This document shows, piece by piece, positions 12,301-20,655 of a stretch of 64,000 nucleotides of DNA. How positions within the stretch are numbered: position 1 is the first letter of the stretch; each line of letters starts with the position of its first letter. The stretch comes from Eucalyptus grandis (Eukaryota > Streptophyta > Magnoliopsida > Myrtales > Myrtaceae), in contig NC_052622.1 of assembly GCF_016545825.1 (NCBI RefSeq), positions 45,283,263 to 45,347,262 on the forward strand. Direction: 5' to 3'. Below the pieces are notes generated by a model. That model worked only from the letters and a program-made list of their open reading frames with translations, did not search any database and was not told the origin of the DNA. Both the position numbers and the translations under genes were made by a program.

Positions 12301-13260
12301 ATATGTTAATAGTAGCTAAACATATGTCTGATATTGATGTGTTGAAGCGGCAGTTGAGTGCTGAGTTTGAAATGAAAGAATTAGGTGCTGCTAAGAAAAT
12401 ATTTGATATGGAAATTTTGCGTGACAAAGCTGTGAACGTTGCATTTGTCTCAAAAGAAATACATTGAGAAGACCGTGGCACGTTTCAATATGCAGTCAGC
12501 AAAATTTGTAAGTACCCCTTTAGCCGCACATTTTAAACTTTTTGACAAGTTATCACCACAAACTGAGGAGGAGGAGGAACATATGTCCTGTGTTCCTTAT
12601 TCTAGTGCAGTGGGTAGTATTATGTATGCCATGGTATGTGCTAGACCTGACATTTCATAGGCTGTAAGTGTTGTCAGCCGTTACATGAAGCACCCAGGTA
12701 AGACTCATTGAGAAGCCGTGAAATGGATCCTCAGATATCTAAATGGGACAGCAGACGTCGGCATTATGTATCGGAGGAACTTCAATGACAATGAGACCAC
12801 AGGGTACGTGGATTCAGATCATGCCGGTAACTTGGATGATCGCAGATCGCTAGCAGGGTACGTGTTTACGCTAGCAGGCGGTGCAATAAGTTGGAAAGCG
12901 TCTTTACAAGATGATGTTGCATTGTCTTCAACTGAGGCAGAGTACATGGCACTAACCTTTGTTGCAAAGGAGTCGATATGGCTAAGGGGTTTGCTCTCGG
13001 ACCTTGGACAGGAGCATAAAAGTGTCACCATACACTGTGACAATCAAGGTGCAATATATTTGGCTTATAATCCAACATATCATGAGCGAACAAAACATAT
13101 CGACATCAGGTACCATTTTCATCCGAGATGTCATAGCGAAGGGTAAAATTGTTGTGAAGAAAATAGCAACGGCGGAGAACCCAGCAGATATGATGACGAA
13201 GCATGTTCCTTCAGCAAAGCTCGAGCTCTATATGAGCTCGATTGGCGTCTGTAGAGTATG
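9332..13260 (+). pseudogene. gag-pol remnant of Copia element 2
   Basis: Gag starts at 9332 with MSGAKVEIKKFNGRNNF and stays open to about 9830, where a frame break ends it. The zinc knuckle CFECHEEGHIRRNC is near 10,031-10,075. The protease motif LDSGCSYHMTP is near 10,203. The frame shifts near 10,260. The GAG-pre-integrase (LWHMRLGHMS, CEHCIFGK) and integrase core (HSDVWGP near 10,778, RTDNGMEF near 10,968) follow, with another shift near 11,055. RT reads WVYKRKEG, then DVKTAFLHGELEE, and YVDD at 12,291-12,302. About 27 bp are missing at SLY|KRFDAF near 12,183, before YVDD. RNase H (YVDSDHAG, LSSTEAEYMAL) ends near 13,140. The breaks prevent a single polyprotein. Confidence 0.9.
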
Positions 13261-13327
13261 AGCGCCCATCGGAGCGTTGGGAGAGCCGAGCATGGAAAAT
13301 AATCACTATAACTTGGCCTCAAACGTC

Positions 13328-13339
13328 GAGGTGGAGAAT
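13328..13339 (+). other. Polypurine tract of Copia element 2
   Basis: GAGGTGGAGAAT directly precedes the 3' LTR, where plus-strand DNA synthesis is primed. This is the expected position. Confidence 0.8.
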
Positions 13340-14291
13340 TGTTAAATTATGTCTCGAGCTTGTGTTCGTGTACGATACCCGATCCGTACAAAACATTTAC
13401 ATGCTGAAACAAGAAAGAACGTGCGCGGAGCATTTGATGAAAAATGGCGCAGGATAGGAGCCGAAGAAATCCCGCCCATGATCTGCGCTTCGCGTTGGAA
13501 ATAAATTCTTCAATCCATGGGATTCTTCTCATTTGTCAGCATGAAATCTGAAGGGGTGATCGTCCAATTCTTCTACATCATTAAATGCATGCACATGGCC
13601 ATGTGCATGCATGCTTGTAGAAGAATAAAGTTGGTCGGCACTTGTAGGCGCCGAATTCCCTCTCTCACGGTTTCTCTTTTGTGGGCTTCTTTTGTTTTTT
13701 ATTGATAAAGAAAGAGGGATGGCAGAATAAAGAAAGAGAGATGGCAGAAGCTATTCTCCTTCGCATGGTCACACGCGCACACATCTCATTAATTGCTTGG
13801 AGGCGCATGCTTTGCAGATCGGCGCCATTCTGACAATTCTGGAGTACAATATTGATTTGTTTTCTTCATGCCACCGATAAAAGGAGCGAGAGCTTCGGAG
13901 GACGAGGCAAGAAGCGAAAGAAAAGAGCTTCGCAGAGAGCAAAAAGAAAAGAGCCCGAGAGAGAGTGAGAGGCTTGAGCTTCGAGAGGTTTGTGCAGAAG
14001 TCGAGTCCAGTGAGTGAGTTGAGTTATTAAACACTGTGGGTATCGGGTATAAAGTAGGACTGGGAAACACTCGAGTGCATGTGTGATTGTAATCCTGTAA
14101 TTCTCCGATTCATAGTGGATTGATTTGCTGGCTCTCCCCGTGGACGTAGGTTCCGACATTCGGACCGAACCACGTAAATTTCTGGTGCCATTGTCCTTTA
14201 TTGTTCCTTGTTTTATTTTGATCGATTCCTATAGCTCCCGACATAATTGCAAACTGACGATCCGCTTCCGCTGCGACGCCGATTTACAACA
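13340..14291 (+). repeat. 3' LTR of Copia element 2
   Basis: It is 952 bp, with TG...CA ends (TGTTAAATTATG ... TTTACAACA), preceded directly by the polypurine tract. It aligns with the 5' LTR end to end. Confidence 0.95.
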
Positions 14292-14296
14292 GTTGT
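14292..14296. repeat. Target-site duplication, right copy (GTTGT)
   Basis: This follows the 3' LTR end (TTTACAACA) and precedes GGTTGGATAGC, which continues the TNL reading region. Confidence 0.93.
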
Positions 14297-15034
14297 GGTT
14301 GGATAGCTTATTGCATCTGTCAATTACTAGATGACAAACTTCAAAAGCTACCCGAGATACACAAGGCCACCTCACTAATGATCCGCAGGATCTAAATTTG
14401 ATAGTCCTCGGCTTGTTCAAGTTCAAAAGATTAGGCAACCTTACTAGAGAACTGCACCTGCCAATCCTTATACTTTCCAGCGTTTCTAGTTCGACGAGAC
14501 CTTGGATCTCAACTAGCTTCAGGCAGTTCAACAAGTGCAACTCTCTGAGCTGCTTCAAGCCCGACAGACAGGACAACTGCACGAGAAATATGCAGTTCAA
14601 CACAGTGAGTTCCCCCAGATTCTCCAATTGTCCAAACCGATTGAGTGGAATTTCCACCAGCCATGATTTACATAGCTCTAAACTTAACAAATATTTCGAG
14701 TCAGAATGGCGAGAGAATTCTGTCGATGAGTTGATTTTCTTTTTTTTTGGTAAGCTGCAACCATCAAACAGAGAAGATATCTCGTTGAAAACCGCCTTGG
14801 CAAGAGTTGTTTTCCCAATGCCTCCCATCCCGTGCACAACAAGAAATCGTACGTCCAGGGAGCCACAGTCCAACAACGGCATCACGTCTCTAACTCAATC
14901 CTCAATTCCGACTAAATGATTAGGAAGAACCATTTGTCTCCTCTTCAGCTTAATAGAAAGCTCTCGAACAAGATTATTAATAAGTTTACCTAGGCTGCCA
15001 TGCATAATAAAGGTATTTGAAGAAAAGAGGAGCA

Positions 15035-15037
<3 letters not shown>

Positions 15038-15100
<63 letters not shown>
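15038..15100. repeat. (TA)n microsatellite, 63 bp
   Basis: It is an uninterrupted alternating AT tract in intron 1 of TNL-A, next to the inserted DNA. It is absent from the shorter intron of TNL-B. Such tracts slip easily and are common insertion targets. Confidence 0.97.
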
Positions 15101-15101
<1 letters not shown>

Positions 15102-15124
15102 TTCCTTCTTAGTTTGTTAATATC

Positions 15125-15484
15125 TTATACTTCCTTGTTCTCTCATATAGTACTTCGATTGGACCCTTGTTCATGGTATTTGAATCCATCCCACTATTGT
15201 ATTTTGGGACAAGTAAAGGTACATCAGGTTTGGTAGATGTATTGTATTCAAATTCCCATGCAGTAACCCATGAGATTTTGAATATTATGAAAAAGTGCAT
15301 AAGGCATTGGAACCTTGTATCATGTATCATGTAGTGTTGGTACAAAGTATTCACGAAGTATTTGGTATCCTTATTTGACTGTAGGGTGTAGTATTACATC
15401 TAAAGGACCAAAGAGATCCCACCAAGCTCTGACACAATAAAGGAGTTAGGATCGAAGTACTATATGAGAGAACAAGGAAGTATA
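15125..15484. repeat. Short inverted-repeat element, about 34-bp arms
   Basis: TATACTTCCTTGTTCTCTC near 15,126 reappears as its reverse complement (GAGAGAACAAGGAAGTATA) near 15,466. The arms continue inward through the CATATAGTACTTCGAT segment. The loop is about 290 bp with no open frame. It lies in TNL-A intron 1 and is absent from TNL-B. It could be a MITE. Confidence 0.7.
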
Positions 15485-15814
15485 GGAGATTAATCTAAAC
15501 ATCTACATTTGTTGTTGTTTGGATTGTTTTTGCTTTGATTGTATCTAATTCTCAAATATATAACCGTTCCAGATGTGAGAAGTAGGAAATTAATAGGTTC
15601 TATGTCTGAGAATGTATGTATAATATCAGAAAATAACTGTATGGTTAAGACTAAGATTAAGAAAAAGTATATAATTCTAAACATGTAAAGACTAAATAAA
15701 ATCTTGTGAATTAAAGATAATATAAAGAGCCAAAGTAAGAGTATGCATAAACAAAAACTAACCATGAAGGTGGTATGAACTTGTATTATATAAACTAAAA
15801 ATTACATGTATTGA

Positions 15815-16699
15815 ATGCAAAAACTAAAGCATCAAATCATCCACTATCATCCACTAGGGCGGTAATCCATACTCCGGGGAGTATTGATGTTTGTGTTACA
15901 AGAAATGGTTAACCAACTATCATGTAAGTCGGTAACCATGTATAAACTATACTAGATGTATTTGAAAACAAACTTACTTTGTAATCAGGGGTACAAGGTA
16001 AGAAAGCTGGAGGCTTGAAGGTATGGGGGTTTACAAGAGGGAGTGAGGAAGAAGAAGGGAGAATGAGATCAGATCTGAAAATTCGAGTCCCCTTCTTCTG
16101 TGTCGAAAGCTACAGTGAAAGTGCTACAGTGCTGAACATTGTAAAGTGAACAGTACTGAGTAAATAGTGTGTAAAGTGAATAGTGAACAATGTATGCATA
16201 TCTTGCTACAGTGTGTAGGCTTTCTGCCACTACAACAGTATTGGCATGTGATCAGCATGTGATATCCTGTTGTAGCGGTGAAAAGGCTATACATTGTAAC
16301 AAAATAGACATACATTGTTCACTATTCACTTTATACTATTCACTCAGTACTGTTCATTTTTACACTGTTCTAGCACTGTAACACTTTCACTGTAGCACTT
16401 CCTATAAATAGACCATTTTGACACAAAAGAAGAGGACTCGAATTTTTAGATCTGATATCATTCTCTCTTCTTCTTCCTCACTCCCTCTTGTAAACCCTTA
16501 TCCCTTCAAGCCTCAAGCTTTCTTACCTTGTGTCCCTAGTTACAAAGTAAGTTTGTTTTCAAATACATTTAGCATAGTTTATACAGAGTTACCAACTTCC
16601 ATGATAGTTGGTTAACCATTTCTTGTAATACAAACATTAATACTCCTTGGAGTACGGATTACCACTCTAGTGGATGACTTAGTGATTTAGTTTTTGCAT
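15815..16699. repeat. Long inverted repeat, arms of about 430 bp
   Basis: The left half (15,815-16,245) is a near-perfect reverse complement of the right half (16,260-16,699), centred near 16,253. Matching landmarks are GCAAAAACTAAAGC at 15,817 and TTAGTTTTTGC at 16,688; GGTTAACCAACTATCATG near 15,908 and CATGATAGTTGGTTAACC near 16,600; and TTACAAGAGGGAGTGAGGAA near 16,031 and TTCCTCACTCCCTCTTGTAA near 16,475. Outward-facing segments include a TATA-like CTATAAATAG at 16,404. Repeated CAGTG/CACTGT and GTGAACAGTACTGAG motifs fill the middle. A transcript across it would fold into a long hairpin. Confidence 0.85.
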
Positions 16700-16706
16700 C
16701 TTTCAA

Positions 16707-16898
16707 ATGAGGTGGTCAAGATTTTTTGGAATAGAATATGGATTCTTCGACGAAGATCCAATCAAATTTGCAAAAAATATTCTTCCAAAAAATTGGTTTT
16801 TTAAACTACACAATACAAATAAAACCATTGCTTATTATGAGCAAATTTTAGTGGAGACAAAATCAGCAAGATTCACTCACTTTGCTAACAAAAAATAA
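16707..16898 (+). other. 63-codon open segment, possible repeat-element protein remnant
   Basis: The open frame starts MRWSRFFGIEYGF and ends HFANKK. It lies directly beyond the right arm of the long inverted repeat. The ILVETKSARFTHF stretch has the feel of a plant retroelement or pararetrovirus-like protein piece, but I cannot assign it. No start context, splice site or neighbour supports a host gene. Confidence 0.3.
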
Positions 16899-18109
16899 TA
16901 TAGAAAACATCATATACTCCAATATATCCATTAACAAAATTATACACCCTCACATTGGGGACCCTCACCTCATACATCCAAAAAATTCCAAGCCCGATTA
17001 CCTAAAACCTACCATACTCCTCATCATACACGTATTATATATAATATATAATATATAAGAGCATAGCTAGGAATCTGAGCATCCCTAACAGCATCTCTCT
17101 CTCCCTAGTGAATTTGTCCGGTTGATATTTAGCAAAACAGACCGTGTTGGCACGATACACTCCTGCTTTTTGAATTTCAGATATAGCACAAAACAGCAAC
17201 AGTCTGAGACTAGCTCAAATTTCATTTCTAGCATAGCAAATGTCTTTACCAGACCTCTGGATATCATTAAAATCGACCATGCTATGGAACCTTAAATTGC
17301 CAATCATAATTAGCCCTTCTAAGCATATTACCGATTGCAATCCATGTATGTTAATAAGTTTGGTAGAGAGAGAGAGAGTTTTAAAAAAAGTGTGGAATGG
17401 CCATTGAAATTTCTTCTTTTACTTACCCTAAGTTTCGTGCGTCCCATCCCTTGAGATCTGCGACCTCCCTTAGTCTCGCACCCTCTCCTCACCGTAACAA
17501 CCCTTGTGCCTGAGCAGGTCGTCGCCGTACGGACCCCTCTTGAGCCTGACGTCCGAAGGACTCGCGCCGAAGAATACAGGCACGATTTCGTGTCCCGCTG
17601 ATCCTCTCCTACACTTCACCATACGCGCGAGCTCCTGAAGGCACCACGGGCTGGATGCGTAGCCTTCCGAGAAGATCGGCACGTAAATCCTCGAGCCGTT
17701 GATTGCACGCTCAAGCTCCCGTCCAATATTTTCGCCTACAGGAAGCTCTTCGTCGTCTCTGAAGACGTTAAATCCAGTAAAAGCCGAATTAGCCATTGGG
17801 ATTGGTGTAGAGACAAGGCTGATAGTCGACTAAGATTTCGTAGAGGACATCCACAACCGTGTAGCGAGTGTCAGGACCTCGGAAGCTTAAGAACACGTCG
17901 TACTTGTAGCCGGACGTCGACGCATCGTCCACTAAATCCGATCGCTTTTGCTTTTGAGAAGACGACATGTGGGACGAGCCGTCGTCCGCTAAATCTGATT
18001 GCTTTCGCTTTTGAGACGACGACGCACCGGACGAGCCCGACGTCGACACGACGTCTGTGAAATCTGATCGCCTTCGCTTTCGCTTTGGCTTTCGCTTTCG
18101 AGACGACAT

Positions 18110-18480
18110 TGTGAACGAGGAAGAAGAGAAGAGGAGGCGAAATTGAAAAGGCAGAAAAACGACAAATTTCTCTCGTTGTGTGGTGCGAGGAAGAACCCAA
18201 AAGATAAAGGGAAAAAATCAGGAAATAGTTTGCAATCGAAGAGAAGTGAGTTTATTCGAGGCGCATTTCTTCGCATGTGTATTTATAGAAGACCGATCAG
18301 TTTCGGTGCCTTTCCTCGAAATTTCGTTCCACGCGGAGCGCAACGGCTACGTTGAAATCGACAGGCGCGCGCCGAGGGCAACGGCTACTACTTTGAAATC
18401 GATAGGCAACGGCTTCTTCAATCTAGATGATGTGGATAAAGAGGGCTACGTTGAAAATTGAAATCCATGGGCGCGCACTG
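18110..18480 (-). promoter_or_regulatory. TNL-A promoter region with TATA box
   Basis: On minus, TATAAATA lies at 18,287-18,280, about 170 bp upstream of the TNL-A start. TNL-B has the same box about 100 bp upstream of its start. Upstream repeats of CAACGGCTAC and TTGAAATCGA(C/T)AGGC (18,340-18,420) look like short promoter repeats. Confidence 0.5.
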
Positions 18481-19372
18481 CTCTCAGGAAGCGGTGCCCC
18501 ACGTATTGTAACTGACCACTTGGATCGACCAGAAGACCACCAAAACGGCTGCGTTGGAACGAAAGAGTTGATGTAACCATGCTATCGATAACCGTCAAGG
18601 TAGTGTCCTCGATGTGATATAACTGTCGAATTATGGAGTTATGTAACCGTTAAGTAGTAAAGTCGTAATAATCACTTATAACGGCTGATCATCGGTTATA
18701 AAACTCCCAATCGATTTTTTGCAAATTTATCTTCAATCTTTACTTTTCCACAATTGAAATGGCTAGTCACAGTTGACTCCAATCTTGGTACCTTTAAATT
18801 TCTTACCATTTACTTTCCCGTCTGAAATCAACAAATGACCATTCCACTCATCAATCTATCAGTACTTTGAAACACATTTCACCCACGCTTTTTGGTGAAA
18901 TGATAATGAATTCAATTTCTTATTTCACTTTTTCAAGATTGGTTTACGCCACTTTTTCATTTTGATCAAATTAAAAATTTCTCATCATAACTCTTAAATC
19001 CTTTTCGGTCATTTTGATTGTAATTATGAAATGTTTTGAGAAACTTATCAATTGATGAAATCGTACGATTACATAATTCGTTGTAAAAAAAGGCAAGATC
19101 AGCTACTTTCATTGTTTCTGTGTCGCGGTAGTATCTTGCTGCATTACTTCAAAAACATCCGACATCATTTTTGAACCACACGAAATAAGTTCGACCCTGA
19201 TCATTGATCAAGTAAAATGTTACTCGGATTCATATAGTTAACAGTACACACCACAAATGATCCCGCCCCTACTTGTTGTATACGCCATACAGTAACTCTT
19301 CACCTTTTATAGGTGAGTTCTGCGAAATTATCTTTGGCTCCACCTGCCCTGGAAACACGTCGTAACCCCGTC
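18481..19372. other. AT-rich intergenic spacer
   Basis: No credible coding frame, RNA gene or repeat unit was recognised. It is unique to unit A; in unit B the TNL promoter is followed within 250 bp by the HMA-side flank. Confidence 0.5.
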
Positions 19373-19385
19373 TTCACGTTGCTCT
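19373..19385. repeat. LINE target-site duplication, left copy
   Basis: TTCACGTTGCTCT sits next to the poly(T) end of the LINE and repeats exactly at 20,449-20,461. Confidence 0.9.
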
Positions 19386-20448
19386 ATTTTTTTTTCTTTT
19401 GTAAAGGCAAGTATAATTAAATAGAGAAAGTCACCATACACAAAATCCGGCGCCAAACTCTTTCACTCATAATGCGAACATGCAGGATGAGTGGAAGGGA
19501 GCCGAATTAAAAGCAAGGAAAGGGAAACAAGCCTGGGCAGCAAAAAAAAAAAATGCCACTAGGCAGAGAAAACAACCCAGCAAACCACCTAACTAGGTGA
19601 GATGAGCGTTGATTCCATCAAAATAGAAGGGTCGAAGCCCCATCCACGCTGAAGTCGCCTGTTCCTAGGGTTGTCCGGCACGTTGCTGAAGGTAAGAACT
19701 TTATCCTTAACGACTTTAATAAGGTACTTCTTCAAAGCAGAGACCTCAAGCGCTTCGCCCCGAAAGATAATGCTATTCCTTTTCTTCCAAATTAAGTGGC
19801 ACATGGCCCCAAAAGAAAACCGGGCAATGGAGTGGAAAAAATCTTTGCCAGATAGGAACTTGAGGGCCCAACGGATGGTTTCTGCTCAAGTCCTATTTCA
19901 CCAAGGAAGATTACACCATGCAGCCCAAAAGAACGCAAGAGCAGGGACATGGCACTTGAAAAAGAGATGATCAATCGAGTCCGGAGTGGCATTACAAAAG
20001 GCACATACTTCATAGTTAATTCTACCATAAGATAAAAGAAAAACCTAAGTAGGTAGGCGGTTCTTGGTAATTAACCAAAGGTTAAATTGAAACTTAGGAG
20101 CCATTGACATGTTCCAAATGAAGTGGGCCCAGGGAACTCGGTCTTTCTTGGTTCTTAGAACCTCCCAAGCTGAGGCTGCCGAGAAGATCCCAGAGGACGA
20201 TTCACGCCAAGAGAACTTGTCGGGGCCCTGAGCAAGGGTCGAAAGAGAAGGATCCCAACACTCCAGAAGATATCGGAAATGCTGGCCTGCCGGTGAGAGA
20301 AATTCAGCAACCGTCGCTTGTGGAGAAAGATCCGAACTAGCAATAAGAGAATCTTGAAGGAAAAGGCTCAGCAGGCCTTTCTGGTGCCAATTGTGTAAGA
20401 CTGACCAACCATCTACCACTTTCCAAAAGAATGAGAGCCTAAAATCCC
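19386..20448 (-). mobile_element. 5'-truncated LINE (L1-type) insertion with 13-bp TSD
   Basis: The target duplication TTCACGTTGCTCT stands at 19,373-19,385 and 20,449-20,461. On minus, the insert encodes the C-terminal end of a LINE ORF2. It has the RVT zinc-binding region (FSWRESSSGIFSAASAWEVL, then FIWNMSMAPKFQFNLWL and KNRLPT, about 20,240-20,046) and, after frame breaks, an IWKKRNSIIFRGEAL tail near 19,790. An A-rich 3' tail appears as T(9)CTTTT at 19,387-19,400 on plus. Its RT and endonuclease domains are missing, which fits 5' truncation during target-primed reverse transcription. Confidence 0.9.
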
Positions 20449-20461
20449 TTCACGTTGCTCT
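20449..20461. repeat. LINE target-site duplication, right copy
   Basis: TTCACGTTGCTCT sits at the 5'-truncated end of the LINE. Confidence 0.9.
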
Positions 20462-20564
20462 GTTACGTTCCCCGTGGGAGTGAAACTTCGGAGTAAACGC
20501 ACAGGCACTACCGAAATTTGTCGTGGTGATTTCGACGTAATTGTCTTCCCCAACGTCTGTACGA

Positions 20565-20655
20565 GAACACGTTACGTTGCGCATGGAAGGAAACTTCCGA
20601 GGTAATGGCGGCGAAAGCGCGGCGCTCGCCCACTGGGCTTCTCGTTAAATATTGT
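20565..20655 (+). repeat. Inverted copy of the TNL-B promoter
   Basis: GTTGCGCATGGAAGGAAACT and the next 60 bp (GAGGTAATGGC, CGCCCAC(T/G)GGGCTT, CTTCTCG then an AT-rich box) match the reverse complement of 38,138-38,228, the TNL-B promoter up to its TATA box. It is therefore a TNL promoter fragment pointing right. No TIR coding follows on plus. A related segment about 110 bp to the left (20,462-20,500, GTTACGTTCCCCGTGGGAG) repeats part of it. Confidence 0.7.

Larger units (their letters stand above)
8351..14291 (+). mobile_element. Copia LTR retrotransposon 2, complete structure with TSD
   Basis: This is a 5941-bp element with two 952-bp LTRs, an initiator-Met primer site, a gag-pol region and a polypurine tract, flanked by the 5-bp repeat GTTGT. 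The uninterrupted site exists in TNL-B, where GGGCCGTTGTGGTTGG is read without a break near 33,474. The order protease-integrase-RT-RNase H and the motifs place it in Copia, probably the Tork/Tnt1-like group. Many frame breaks make it non-autonomous now. By eye the LTRs differ at about 20 positions plus two 1-bp indels, so it is fairly young and younger than the segmental duplication. Confidence 0.96.
8165..18109 (-). pseudogene. TNL-A: TIR-NBS-LRR pseudogene, split by Copia element 2
   Basis: This is the unit A counterpart of TNL-B. Exon 1 starts at 18,109 with a Lys/Arg/Ser-rich leader, then GYKYDVFLSFRGPDTR. About 50 bp of foreign sequence with a stop breaks it near 17,780-17,825; TIR coding then resumes (FRDDEELPVGENIG ... 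SSPWCLQEL). A 17-bp deletion near 17,475 makes another stop. Intron 1 is expanded to about 2.4 kb by inserts. Exon 2 begins at 14,994, carries a stop just before the P-loop (GMGGIGKTTLAKAVFN), and at about 14,750 jumps straight to the last LRR segment, losing most of the NB-ARC and LRR. The C-terminus is cut by the Copia element; its remainder is at 8165-8350. It cannot encode a full receptor. Confidence 0.9.
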
